A stretch of DNA of 64,000 nt from Pseudomonas viciae (lineage in GTDB: Bacteria > Pseudomonadota > Gammaproteobacteria > Pseudomonadales > Pseudomonadaceae): assembly GCF_004786035.1 (NCBI RefSeq), contig NZ_CP035088.1, forward strand, positions 4,600,001-4,664,000, in the 5' to 3' direction. Position 1 is the stretch's first letter, and the number at the start of each line of letters is the position of its first letter. The position numbers and the translations under genes are program-made. The notes beneath the pieces were generated by a model. It was not told the origin of the DNA and searched no databases. It saw nothing but the letters and a program-made list of their open reading frames with translations. This document shows positions 1 through 8,860 of the stretch, one piece after another.

Positions 1-536
<536 letters not shown>

Positions 537-684
537 AAACATCTTTGGGTTTTGAGAAAACCCTAAACTTGGCTCAGCAATCGTTGGTTACATCTTTGAT
601 TTCTCGCGGAGTAACTTGCGATGCTGATAATCTGTTGACTAGCAGTCTGACTCCACAAGCACCCACACGAATTGCTTGATTCAG

Positions 685-696
685 TTGTTAAAGAGC
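685..696 (-). promoter_or_regulatory. rrn boxA antitermination element
   Basis: The reverse strand reads GCTCTTTAACAA, matching the bacterial rRNA boxA consensus (TGCTCTTTAACA). It lies about 150 nt upstream of the 16S 5' end in the transcribed leader. In known rrn operons this RNA element recruits NusB/NusE (S10) to make RNA polymerase resistant to Rho. Confidence 0.9.
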
Positions 697-732
697 GGTT
701 GGTTAAGATCTTTCGTCTCAACCGAGGCGCGC

Positions 733-760
733 ATTCTACAGCGCCCCGTGTATCTGTCAA
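733..760 (-). promoter_or_regulatory. rrn promoter, proximal
   Basis: On the reverse strand: -35 TTGACA (755-760), 16-bp spacer, -10 TAGAAT (733-738), followed by a GC-rich discriminator (GCGCGCC). The short spacer and GC-rich discriminator are typical of growth-rate and ppGpp-controlled stable-RNA promoters. Confidence 0.88.
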
Positions 761-841
761 GCGGTTATTTTAAGAAGTTTTCAAAGTTTCCTTTGCAACT
801 TCAACCACTTGCGCTTCCGATCTCTCGTTAGCGGGAGGCGA

Positions 842-869
842 ATTCTACAGCGTTACTCGCTGCTGTCAA
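842..869 (-). promoter_or_regulatory. rrn promoter, middle
   Basis: On the reverse strand: -35 TTGACA (864-869), 16-bp spacer, -10 TAGAAT (842-847), then TCGCC. It is a near copy of the proximal promoter, 109 bp further from the 16S gene. Confidence 0.88.
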
Positions 870-1044
870 CACCTCTTTTTCTCCGCTTTCGACCGAGACG
901 ATCGAACCGCTGACAAGGCCAAACAACACCGCCTTATCAACTCCTTCCTGGCTTCGATGAACTGAAGCCCGACACCTTCAAAACAATGGTAACTCATTGA
1001 TACTCAAGGAGTTTTCCGTTTCGACTGCGCCGGAAGTGGGGCGA

Positions 1045-1072
1045 ATTATAGACGTCCAGAATTTGCCGTCAA
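1045..1072 (-). promoter_or_regulatory. rrn promoter, distal
   Basis: On the reverse strand: -35 TTGACG (1067-1072), 16-bp spacer, -10 TATAAT (1045-1050), GC-rich discriminator. An A/T-rich tract directly upstream (1073-1095) looks like an UP element. It is the third tandem promoter of this rrn operon. Confidence 0.82.
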
Positions 1073-1207
1073 CCCTTAATTTGTTTTTTTATCCATAAGG
1101 TGCCTCTCCCATTTAAATCCACCTTGTATATAGACGGAAGCGTTTCGAATGCGCAGTATATTGCGCAAATCAGCCCTCCCCGCCTTCATTCTGGACGATA
1201 CTTCGTA

Positions 1208-2095
1208 ATGACTCCCCCACATCGCAGCCTGGCATCCACCCTGTACCCGGTTGCCTTGCTATTAATAGCCATGGCCTCCATCCAGTCTGGAGCCTCCCTG
1301 GCCAAAAGCATGTTCCCTATAGTGGGCGCACAAGGCACCACGACCCTGCGGCTCATTTTTGCCAGCATCATCATGCTTATATTGCTTCGCCCTTGGCGCG
1401 CCAAGCTCACCGCTCAATCCCTGCGCACTGTAATCGTCTATGGGATGGCCTTGGGCGGTATGAACTTTCTCTTCTATATGTCACTGCGCAGCGTTCCGCT
1501 GGGAATCGCCGTAGCGCTGGAATTCACAGGGCCCCTGGCGGTAGCCATTTACGCCTCCCGCCGGGCAATCGACTTTCTCTGGATCGCCCTGGCAGTGATT
1601 GGCCTGCTTCTGTTGATCCCCACCGGCGCCGCCAGTGCCGGCATTGACTTGGTAGGAGCCGGCTACGCACTGGGCGCGGGTGTCTGCTGGGCGCTGTACA
1701 TTCTATTTGGCCAAAAGGCCGGCGCAGACAATGGCGTGCAAACCGCCGCACTGGGCGTCATGATCGCCGCCCTCTTCGTCGCTCCTATAGGTATTGTTCA
1801 TGCCGGTGCTGCGCTACTGACACCGAGCCTGATTCCAATCGCCATCGGTGTCGCCATCTTGTCCACGGCCCTGCCCTATACCCTGGAGATGATCTCCTTG
1901 ACTCGAATGCCAGCCCGCACCTTTGGCACCTTGATGAGCATCGAACCCGCATTCGGCGCCTTGTCCGGGCTCGTATTCCTCCAGGAGTACTTATCACTGG
2001 CCCAATGGGCAGCCATTACCTGCATCATCCTCGCCTCGGTCGGCGCAACACTGACCATGGGCAACACAGCAAAACCCGCCGTCGCGGCAGATTGA
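1208..2095 (+). CDS. rhtA: RhtA-type threonine/homoserine exporter (EamA/DMT family)
   Basis: A 295-residue membrane protein with about ten hydrophobic segments forming two EamA repeats (roughly residues 10-140 and 150-285). Stretches such as MASIQSGASLAKS near residues 18-30, GIAVALEFTGPLAVA and AILSTALPYTLEM match E. coli RhtA closely, and its length (295) is the same. The family exports threonine, homoserine and related amino acids across the inner membrane by proton antiport. An in-frame ATG at 1100 would add 36 residues with no RhtA counterpart, so the ATG at 1208 is chosen. It is transcribed away from the rrn operon and appears monocistronic. Substrate is inferred from homology. Confidence 0.88.
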   Translation: MTPPHRSLASTLYPVALLLIAMASIQSGASLAKSMFPIVGAQGTTTLRLIFASIIMLILLRPWRAKLTAQSLRTVIVYGMALGGMNFLFYMSLRSVPLGIAVALEFTGPLAVAIYASRRAIDFLWIALAVIGLLLLIPTGAASAGIDLVGAGYALGAGVCWALYILFGQKAGADNGVQTAALGVMIAALFVAPIGIVHAGAALLTPSLIPIAIGVAILSTALPYTLEMISLTRMPARTFGTLMSIEPAFGALSGLVFLQEYLSLAQWAAITCIILASVGATLTMGNTAKPAVAAD

Positions 2096-2263
2096 AGCAG
2101 GATTTAACGAAGGACTGGTATTTACCCCGCATTTAGGCCATGTTTAGGTCCGTAACCCAATGCCATACATGGACTTTTTTCATACAGGACGTCATGAACG
2201 CTTCAAGCGAAAGCGAACGCAACCGTAGGTGGGCATAAGATCCACGACGGTATAAGGACGGGA

Positions 2264-2545
2264 ATGAAACGAATTTTGATATTGATCGCCGTACTTGCAG
2301 TTGCGGGCTGCGCGGCGACAACGAAAACTGAAGTCAAACGCGGTAAAAAGGGTTTGCACATCAACTGCTCCGGACTTTCTTCATCCTGGGACCAGTGCGC
2401 CGCCAGCGCCGCCAACTCATGTGCCCCCAAAGGTTACAAGGTCATCGCCAAATCGGGTGACGCGGTCGAGGAGCCGGGGGATTATCCCTTCGGACTCAAC
2501 CCCGCCGGCTATACCAGCCGCAGCATGATTGTCATCTGTAAATAG
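2264..2545 (+). CDS. small putative lipoprotein
   Basis: A 93-residue protein with a short basic N-terminus, a hydrophobic core and a lipobox (V-A-G-C, Cys16), so it should be lipidated and cell-envelope bound. A good ribosome binding site (AAGGA, 2254-2258) lies 5 nt before the ATG. The mature part has three cysteines besides the lipid anchor (in NCSG, DQCA, NSCA) plus one near the end (VICK), so disulfides are possible in the periplasm. No enzymatic motif is visible and the function is unknown. It converges with the TetR gene, the two stops lying 8 bp apart. Confidence 0.75.
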   Translation: MKRILILIAVLAVAGCAATTKTEVKRGKKGLHINCSGLSSSWDQCAASAANSCAPKGYKVIAKSGDAVEEPGDYPFGLNPAGYTSRSMIVICK

Positions 2546-2553
2546 GCGTCGGG

Positions 2554-3123
2554 TCAGTCAACCCGTTGCTCGGCCATACGACGACTGATTTCGTCGTAGC
2601 TGGATTTCAGGACATCACGCTGGACCTCTGGCGTGGCGAGCATCCGCGCAACTACCAACGCACCCACGCATTGCGAGAGGATGGCCCAGGCCAGGCTGTC
2701 ACTTCCCAGTATTTGCGCCCAGCTTTCATGCAAGCGACAGATCCACGTCTGCGCCGCTTCCCTCACCTGCACTTCCGATCGCGCGATCTCGGCGCCCAGT
2801 ACCGGCAGCGCACAACCTGCCTCCGGCTGCTCGACGTGACTCATGCTCAGGTACTGCCTGAGGCAACGCTCCAGTTTTGTCGCGTCCATGGCACTGTCGC
2901 CACTCAAGCGGTCCAGGCTCTGGGCCAACTCTCGCTCGACAATAGCCTTGAACAGCTCATCCTTGGATGAGAAGTGGCTGTAGAAAGCCCCACCGCTCAA
3001 CCCGATCGCTTTCATCAAGCCATCGACGCCGACCGTGGAAAACCCCGATTTCTTGGCAGATTCGGCACTGCTGGAAAGCAGTTTTTCTCGGGTTTCCATT
3101 TTGTGATTGGCTGAATAACGCAT
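2554..3123 (-). CDS. TetR/AcrR-family transcriptional regulator
   Basis: A 189-residue protein with an N-terminal TetR helix-turn-helix (about residues 9-56, including the SGGAFYSHFSSKDEL signature of this family) and a less conserved C-terminal ligand domain. It is divergent from the SDR gene at 3213, and the gap holds inverted-repeat sequence that looks like a TetR operator, so it probably represses the SDR / isomerase-like genes and itself. A second Met (residue 9) is an alternative start. The inducing ligand cannot be read from sequence. Confidence 0.9.
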   Translation of the reverse strand: MRYSANHKMETREKLLSSSAESAKKSGFSTVGVDGLMKAIGLSGGAFYSHFSSKDELFKAIVERELAQSLDRLSGDSAMDATKLERCLRQYLSMSHVEQPEAGCALPVLGAEIARSEVQVREAAQTWICRLHESWAQILGSDSLAWAILSQCVGALVVARMLATPEVQRDVLKSSYDEISRRMAEQRVD

Positions 3124-3170
3124 AGTCCTGCCTCTAATTGCTCACCTTGACGCTCGCCGGATCTTAGCAT

Positions 3171-3198
3171 AACGTCCGTTTAGTTAACGATCGTTTAC
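3171..3198. promoter_or_regulatory. probable TetR operator
   Basis: The divergent gap contains AACGTCCGTT (3171-3180) and AACGATCGTT (3186-3195). The second is a perfect 10-bp palindrome, extended to GT-T-AACGATCGTT-T-AC with one mismatched pair. Spacing of the repeat is 15 bp. This fits dimeric TetR-family binding, but that is inferred from position and symmetry only. Confidence 0.5.
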
Positions 3199-3212
3199 CA
3201 ATGAGGCTAATC

Positions 3213-3941
3213 ATGAATAACAAGAAGGTCGTACTGGTTGTTGGCGCGGGCGATGCCACGGGTGGCGCGATTGCCAAGCGTTTTGCCCAGGAAGGTTTTA
3301 TCGCCTGTGTGACCCGCCGTAGCGCCGACAAACTCGAGCCCTTGGTTGAGGGGATCCGCGCCCAGGGCGGCGAAGCCCACGGCTTTGCCTGCGACGCCCG
3401 AAAAGAAGACGACGTGATCGCGCTGATCGAAGAAATCGAGGACCAGATCGGCCCGATTGAAGCCTTTGTATTTAACATCGGTGCCAACGTGCCTTGCAGC
3501 ATCCTCGAAGAAACCGCGCGCAAATATTTCAAGATTTGGGAGATGGCCTGCTTCTCCGGGTTTCTCAATGCACGGGAAGTGGCCAAGCGCATGGTCAAGC
3601 GCGAGCGCGGGACGATTCTGTTTACCGGGGCAACAGCGGGGTTGCGCGGCGCTTCAGGGTTCGCCGCATTCGCAGGCGCCAAACACGGCATCCGGGCATT
3701 AGCCCAGAGCATGGCTCGTGAACTGGGACCGATGAATATTCACGTAGCCCATGTGGTGGTGGACGGTGCTATCGACACGGACTTCATCCGCGATAATTTT
3801 CCGGAAAAATATGCAACCAAGAATGAGGACGGCATCCTCGATCCCGATCACATCGCCGACAACTATTGGTATCTGCACAGCCAACCTCGCGACGCCTGGA
3901 CCTTTGAGCTAGACCTGCGCCCTTGGAGCGAACGCTGGTAA
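3213..3941 (+). CDS. atypical short-chain dehydrogenase/reductase-like protein
   Basis: A 242-residue Rossmann-fold SDR. The nucleotide-binding motif GAGDATGG is at residues 11-18 and an NIGA variant of the NNAG motif at 88-91. Lined up on FabG-type SDRs, the catalytic Ser position is Ala140 and the catalytic Tyr position is Phe153 (F-A-G-A-K in place of Y-x-x-x-K), with Lys157 kept. The usual proton-relay chemistry is therefore unlikely without compensation. The start at 3213 is chosen because GAGG sits 6-7 nt upstream; an ATG at 3201 would overlap that ribosome binding site. It is followed 34 bp later by the isomerase-like gene and is probably TetR-controlled. Substrate unknown. Confidence 0.85.
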   Translation: MNNKKVVLVVGAGDATGGAIAKRFAQEGFIACVTRRSADKLEPLVEGIRAQGGEAHGFACDARKEDDVIALIEEIEDQIGPIEAFVFNIGANVPCSILEETARKYFKIWEMACFSGFLNAREVAKRMVKRERGTILFTGATAGLRGASGFAAFAGAKHGIRALAQSMARELGPMNIHVAHVVVDGAIDTDFIRDNFPEKYATKNEDGILDPDHIADNYWYLHSQPRDAWTFELDLRPWSERW

Positions 3942-3975
3942 GCCCTCCCCTCACAACAACAAGAGAGCAGATACC

Positions 3976-4566
3976 ATGAGCAAATCGGTAGAATTTTTCT
4001 TCGATCTCGGCAGCCCGACCACCTACCTGGCCTACACCCAGTTACCCGCGCTTTGTACACAGACCAATAGCAAACTGATCTACCGTCCAATGCTACTCGG
4101 CGGCGTCTTCAAGGCCACCGGCAATGCATCACCCGTTACCGTACCTGCCAAGGGGCCTTATCTATTCAAGGATCTGAATCGTTTCGCCGTGCGCTATGGT
4201 GTCGCCTTCAAGCTCAATCCCCACTTCCCTATCAATACGCTGTTACTGATGCGCGCCGTGACGGGCATGCAACTGCGCCATCCTGAACGTTTCGAGGCTT
4301 TTATCGACTGCCTGTTCCGCGCCCTGTGGGTGGACGCCCGTAACCTCAACGACCCGGCGACGGTAGCAGCGGTGCTGGATGAAGGCGGCTTCGATCCCGA
4401 ATATGTGCTGGCCCTGACGACCGACGCACAGGTCAAGGACGCACTCAAGACCGTCACCGAAGAAGCCATTCGACGGGGCGTATTCGGCGCTCCGAGCATG
4501 TTCGTCGGCAACGAGCTGTTCTTTGGTCAGGATCGGCTGGACTTCGTCCGTGAAGCCCTGGCCTGA
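3976..4566 (+). CDS. 2-hydroxychromene-2-carboxylate isomerase-like (kappa GST / DsbA fold)
   Basis: A 196-residue protein with the DsbA-like thioredoxin fold of kappa-class GST and HCCA isomerases: N-terminal F-F-F-D-L-G-S-P (residues 7-14) with Ser13 in the position of the glutathione-activating serine, and the C-terminal GVFGAPSMFVG cis-Pro loop. Characterised relatives isomerise an aromatic degradation intermediate using glutathione; here no naphthalene-type pathway is nearby. It follows the altered SDR by 34 bp, so the two are likely co-transcribed and may act on the same, unknown, substrate. Confidence 0.85.
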   Translation: MSKSVEFFFDLGSPTTYLAYTQLPALCTQTNSKLIYRPMLLGGVFKATGNASPVTVPAKGPYLFKDLNRFAVRYGVAFKLNPHFPINTLLLMRAVTGMQLRHPERFEAFIDCLFRALWVDARNLNDPATVAAVLDEGGFDPEYVLALTTDAQVKDALKTVTEEAIRRGVFGAPSMFVGNELFFGQDRLDFVREALA

Positions 4567-4575
4567 TCCCTTACT

Positions 4576-6384
4576 TCAGATCGGCATTGTCCGCGTGTTC
4601 AGCCATTGCAGCGCGTCGCCCTCCAGCAACGGGCTCAAGCGACGCTGGACCTCGGCGTGGTAGGCGTTGAACCAGTCTTTTTCGTCCTGGCTCAGCAACG
4701 ATGGCTCCAGGCAGCGGGTGTCGATCGGGCACAGGGTCAAGGTTTCAAACGCGAGAAACTCGCCGAACTCACTGCTTCCCGCCTCGCGGTTCAACACCAG
4801 GTTCTCGATGCGCACGCCCCAACGGCCCGGACGATAAGTACCCGGTTCGATGGAAGTGATCATGCCCGCCTGCATCGCCGTTTGCGGCGCTGCGGCGGCT
4901 TGATAGGCAATCACTTGCGGACCTTCGTGAACATTGAGGAAATAACCAACGCCGTGCCCGGTGCCGTGGCCGTAATCCACCTGCTCGGCCCAGATCGGCG
5001 CGCGGGCGATGGCATCCAGCAAGGGCGATAGAATGCCCCGTGGGAACTTGGCCCGGGACAAGGCAATCACGCCCTTGAGCACGCGGGTGCAATCACGCTT
5101 CTGCTCGGCAGTGGGTGTTCCGACCGGCACCATGCGGGTGATGTCGGTCGTGCCGCCGAGGTACTGGCCCCCGGAATCGATCAGAAGCAAGCCATCACCT
5201 TCGATGACTGCATGGGATTCTTGCGTAGCGTGGTAATGGGGCATCGCGCCGTTGGCATTGAACGCGGCGATGGTGTTGAAGCTCAGGGAGACAAAATCCG
5301 GCCGACGGGTGCGGGCCGCAGTCAGGTGCTCGTCGATGGTCAGTTCGGTGATTCGCTCGCGGCCCCAGGCACTTTCCAGCCAGGCAAAGAACTCACAGAG
5401 CGCCGCGCCGTCCTGCTCCATGGCCCGGCGGATATGCTCGGCGTCGGCCAGGCTTTTACGGGACTTGGCCAACGTCGTCGGATTGAGTCCTTCGACCAGC
5501 TTCACGCCGCTGCCCAGGTTATCCAGCAAGCCAACCGTGACCCGCGCCGGATCGATCTGCAGAGTCGCCCCACCCGGCACTTCACGCAACGCGGCGGCCG
5601 CTTCGCTGTAATCGCGCAGGGTCACGCCGTCCTGCTCAAGAACGGCCCGCAGCGCTGCATCAACCTTGTCCAGGGCGACGAACAGCGTGGCCTGTTGCTG
5701 GCTGATCAAAGCAAAGGAGACGAACACAGGGTTGAAGGACACGTCCGCGCCACGCAGGTTGAACAGCCAAGCGATGTCATCCAACGTGGCGATGAAATGC
5801 CAGTCGGCGCCGCGGTCCTTGAGAGATTCGCGAAGCTTGGCGAGCTTCTCGACCCGGCTGACGGTCGCCTGGGGTGGCAAGTGCGCGTAGACCGGTTGAT
5901 CAGGCAGGCTTGGGCGATCGGTCCAGACTTCCTTGAGCAGGTCGATGTCGGTGCGCAACCGCGCGCCTCGCTCCTCAAGCTTGCCACCCAGGGTCCGCGC
6001 CGATGCTACGGCCATGACCTCACCGTCGACCGCAACCACTGCGCCTTCAGGCGTTTGTTCGGCCAACCAGTCCAAGGGCCCGGGCTGGCCCGGAACCAGC
6101 TTGACCAACTCGATGCCACTGCCCGCCAGTTCCTGGGTGGCCTGCTCCCAATAACGGCTGTCGGCCCAGACGCCGGCGAAACTGCCGGTCACGATCAAGG
6201 TGCCCACTGAACCATGGAACCCCGACAGCCATTGCCGCCCCTGCCAATAGCCCGGCAGGTACTCCGACAGATGCGGATCAGCCGATGGCACCAGCAGCGC
6301 GTGAATACCCTCACGGCTCATTAGTTGGCGGATTCGGGCCAGGCGCTGGGGAACCAGTCCATGGGTCAAAGACTCGGTGCTCAT
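4576..6384 (-). CDS. Xaa-Pro aminopeptidase (M24B)
   Basis: A 602-residue three-domain aminopeptidase P: two creatinase-like N-terminal domains (about 1-310) and a C-terminal pita-bread M24 catalytic domain. Metal ligands are visible in LLIDSGGQYLGGTTDITR (the two Asp), GHGTGHGVG (His), and SIEPG and VRIENL (the two Glu). It removes N-terminal residues preceding proline from peptides, probably in the cytoplasm since no signal peptide is seen. The length agrees with the long bacterial/eukaryotic APP1-type form rather than the roughly 440-residue PepP. It lies 50 bp downstream of the cysteine desulfurase in the same direction. Confidence 0.92.
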   Translation of the reverse strand: MSTESLTHGLVPQRLARIRQLMSREGIHALLVPSADPHLSEYLPGYWQGRQWLSGFHGSVGTLIVTGSFAGVWADSRYWEQATQELAGSGIELVKLVPGQPGPLDWLAEQTPEGAVVAVDGEVMAVASARTLGGKLEERGARLRTDIDLLKEVWTDRPSLPDQPVYAHLPPQATVSRVEKLAKLRESLKDRGADWHFIATLDDIAWLFNLRGADVSFNPVFVSFALISQQQATLFVALDKVDAALRAVLEQDGVTLRDYSEAAAALREVPGGATLQIDPARVTVGLLDNLGSGVKLVEGLNPTTLAKSRKSLADAEHIRRAMEQDGAALCEFFAWLESAWGRERITELTIDEHLTAARTRRPDFVSLSFNTIAAFNANGAMPHYHATQESHAVIEGDGLLLIDSGGQYLGGTTDITRMVPVGTPTAEQKRDCTRVLKGVIALSRAKFPRGILSPLLDAIARAPIWAEQVDYGHGTGHGVGYFLNVHEGPQVIAYQAAAAPQTAMQAGMITSIEPGTYRPGRWGVRIENLVLNREAGSSEFGEFLAFETLTLCPIDTRCLEPSLLSQDEKDWFNAYHAEVQRRLSPLLEGDALQWLNTRTMPI

Positions 6385-6434
6385 CGTTTCTCCTGTTCAT
6401 TAATAATTGTTGTTCGTTGCCGAAGACGCTCGGT

Positions 6435-7601
6435 TTAAGGGGTCGTGACCCAGAATGCCGGCGCCGTCGCGCACGCAGCCTTGATCAACCGCACGGCCTC
6501 GTCGATATCCTGCTCGCTGGTAAAACGGCCCAGGCTCAAACGAATGGTCCGTCCGGCCGCGCGGGCATCGTGCCCCAAGGCCAGCAACACGTGAGACGGG
6601 GTGTTATTCGCCGAGTTGCAGGCCGAGGTCGCGGAAAATGCAATCGACGCGCCCAATGCAGCCGGGTTGAACTCACCTTCGTTGAAGGTCAGGCTCAGGG
6701 TGTGAGGAATTCGCTGGGTCGCACTGCCGTTTATACGCACACCGGGCAAGGCCAACAGCGGCTCGAGCAAACGATTGCGCAATCGGTCGATTTTAGCGAG
6801 CTCATCGTCAAAAGACTGAGCCGCCAGTTCGAATGCGGCGCCCATGCCCGCGATCTGATGGGTCGCCAAAGTGCCGGAACGCAAACCACCTTCGTGCCCG
6901 CCGCCATGAATCTGCGCCGACAGCCGCGGGCGGGCACGCTCGCCGACGTAAAGCGCACCGATGCCCTTGGGCCCGTAGACTTTATGGGCGGAAAAGGACA
7001 TCAGGTCCACCGGCCAGCGGGCCAGATCAATCTTCACCTTGCCAGAGCCCTGGGCCGCGTCCACATGCAACAGCGCGCCATGCTCGCGAACGATCTCGCC
7101 AATGGCGACGACATCATTGACGGTGCCCAACTCGTTGTTCACCAGCATCAGCGACACCAGGAATGTGTCTTCGCGCAACGCCTCGCGAACAGCCTGCGGG
7201 TTGATCAGGCCCTCGGCGTCCGGCGCCAACCAAGTCACCGCGACACCACTGTCCTCAAGCTGCCGGGCCGTATCGAGAATCGCCTTGTGTTCGATCAGGC
7301 TGGTAATCACATGGCCGCCGGAACCACTGCGCGCCTGGGCCACACCTTTGAGGGCCAGGTTGTTGGATTCGGTGGCGCCGGATGTCCAGACGATCTGTTC
7401 GGACTGTGCGCCCACCAGTTCCGCCACCTGCTGGCGCGCCCGTTCCACCGAGCGGCGGGCCTCCTGGCCAAAAGCATGGGAACTGGAGGCCGGGTTGCCG
7501 AAGTTACCGTCAAAGCCCAGGCATCGGACCATGACCTGGATAACCCGCTCATCCACCGGCGTGGTGGCGGCGTAATCGAAATATAAAGGACGTTTATTCA
7601 T
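6435..7601 (-). CDS. cysteine desulfurase / class V aminotransferase
   Basis: A 388-residue PLP enzyme of the NifS/IscS family. Visible features are the N-terminal YFDYAATTP, TSGATESNN (73-81), the PLP lysine in SFSAHK (Lys207), and the persulfide-forming Cys328 in SACNSA before PSHVLLALG. It transfers sulfur from cysteine, releasing alanine. There is no iscU, iscA or sufE next to it, so it is probably an extra desulfurase outside the main Fe-S operon. The active-site loop differs from IscS (SACNSA against SACTSA), which leaves partner specificity open. Confidence 0.88.
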   Translation of the reverse strand: MNKRPLYFDYAATTPVDERVIQVMVRCLGFDGNFGNPASSSHAFGQEARRSVERARQQVAELVGAQSEQIVWTSGATESNNLALKGVAQARSGSGGHVITSLIEHKAILDTARQLEDSGVAVTWLAPDAEGLINPQAVREALREDTFLVSLMLVNNELGTVNDVVAIGEIVREHGALLHVDAAQGSGKVKIDLARWPVDLMSFSAHKVYGPKGIGALYVGERARPRLSAQIHGGGHEGGLRSGTLATHQIAGMGAAFELAAQSFDDELAKIDRLRNRLLEPLLALPGVRINGSATQRIPHTLSLTFNEGEFNPAALGASIAFSATSACNSANNTPSHVLLALGHDARAAGRTIRLSLGRFTSEQDIDEAVRLIKAACATAPAFWVTTP

Positions 7602-7760
7602 GGGAAACTCGCAGAGCCTGCTCCGGGATCAGGCGCCCTCGTTGGGTTCGAGACTAGCAATACCTGATCAAAGACCTTAAAGAAGTCGGACTTCGTTTAA
7701 AAGTGCGTAGGAACGCTCCTGGACAGCGAGCTTAGCAGGCATCGCGTCGAAGCTCAGCCC

Positions 7761-8375
7761 TCAGCGGATGCTTTCGAGCAACAACGGATACAGGGAAGCG
7801 ACCAACAACAGCGCCATGCCCCAGTTGAACAAGCGCAGCCAGCGACGATCACGCAGCAAATTGCGCAACAGACTGCCGCAGATCACCCACAGGCTGACGC
7901 TCGGCAGGTTGATCAGGGCAAACACCGACGCAATCACCACCACATTGAAGAAATAACCTTGAAGCGGCGTATAAGTGCTGATGGCACCAATGGCCATGAT
8001 CCAAGCCTTCGGATTGACCCACTGGAACGCCGCTGCGCCCCAGTAACTGATCGGCGTATGTTCCCCTGCCTGGTTTTCCGAGACCGGGCCGGAGTGGGCA
8101 ATTTTCCACGCCAGGTACAACAAGTACGCCGCACCGACGTAACGTAGCAGCGTGTAAAGCAACGGGTAAGTCTGGAACACCGCGCCCAGGCCGAGGCCCA
8201 CCGCCAGCACCAGGAAAAAGAAGCCGCAAGTAATGCCCAGCATGTGGGGGATGGTGCGGTTGAAACCGAAATTGACACCCGAGGCCAACAACATGGTGTT
8301 GTTAGGGCCAGGCGTGATCGAGGTCACCAGGGCAAACAGGGCGAAGCCCAGCAACAGGTCAAGCGAAAGGGTCAT
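7761..8375 (-). CDS. LysE/RhtB-family amino-acid exporter
   Basis: A 204-residue inner-membrane protein with about six hydrophobic helices and the family signature TPGPNN near residues 21-26 (SITPGPNNTMLL). Members export amino acids such as lysine, threonine or homoserine lactones. It lies upstream of the cysteine desulfurase in the same direction, but the roughly 160-bp gap suggests separate control. Substrate cannot be assigned. Confidence 0.88.
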   Translation of the reverse strand: MTLSLDLLLGFALFALVTSITPGPNNTMLLASGVNFGFNRTIPHMLGITCGFFFLVLAVGLGLGAVFQTYPLLYTLLRYVGAAYLLYLAWKIAHSGPVSENQAGEHTPISYWGAAAFQWVNPKAWIMAIGAISTYTPLQGYFFNVVVIASVFALINLPSVSLWVICGSLLRNLLRDRRWLRLFNWGMALLLVASLYPLLLESIR

Positions 8376-8477
8376 GGCAGGTCAATCCATCGGGGCAGTC
8401 AGTCAAGTCATGACCCTACCCCACGTCCTGGCGCAAACCCATGGACAGTTGGGCAAAACTTCGAGCAGTACAGTCTC

Positions 8478-8744
8478 TCAGCTTGACCGGCCTGGTTGCT
8501 GCACGACCTGCTCGGCACTCATCTGGCCCTGATCGTCGAAGCCCACGTTTTTTTGCGCCGTACCGAGCAACTCGGCTTTTTTCGCGTGATATTCGTCGAA
8601 CGACAGGCCTCGGCGATTCAAGGCTTCAAGGGCCAATTCACGGGTTTCGTCGGCGGTGTACGGGCGCAGCTCTGGAGACGAGGCGGCGCAACCGCTCAAT
8701 ACGGTGGCAGTCAACAGCAGCAAAACGGCAAGGGTACGGTTCAT
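8478..8744 (-). CDS. small lipoprotein with SHOCT-like C-terminal motif
   Basis: An 88-residue protein starting at the ATG at 8744, with signal peptide and lipobox (L-S-G-C, Cys19). The mature part contains RRGLSFDEYHAKKAELLG, which resembles the short SHOCT oligomerisation motif (GxLTxEEFxxKKxxLL). A longer in-frame reading to 9038 overlaps the next gene and has no signal peptide in place, so the internal start is preferred. Role unknown; probably an envelope protein. Confidence 0.72.
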   Translation of the reverse strand: MNRTLAVLLLLTATVLSGCAASSPELRPYTADETRELALEALNRRGLSFDEYHAKKAELLGTAQKNVGFDDQGQMSAEQVVQQPGRSS

Positions 8745-8860
8745 GGCGGGTGTCCGGTGTTCTGAAGTTGGGCGATGAACAAAGGCTACTCGCCGGCCCC
8801 GCACGGCAGAAATCAACCCTCTTGATAGTGGGTATCGCCCCCTCGGATCACCTGTTGCGC

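Larger units (their letters stand above)
537..1207 (-). promoter_or_regulatory. rrn leader and promoter region
   Basis: This 670-bp stretch between the 16S gene and rhtA has no convincing gene; a 65-codon reading frame at 563-760 lies in the rRNA leader and is not coding-like. It holds three sigma70-type promoters facing the 16S gene, an A/T-rich UP-like tract around 1073-1095 (upstream of the outermost promoter), and the boxA antitermination element. Any rhtA promoter must also lie in the rightmost part but was not identified. Confidence 0.85.

Noticed and set aside
563..760. 65-codon reading frame on the minus strand
   Set aside because: It lies in the rRNA leader, overlapping boxA and a promoter, with no protein-like composition.
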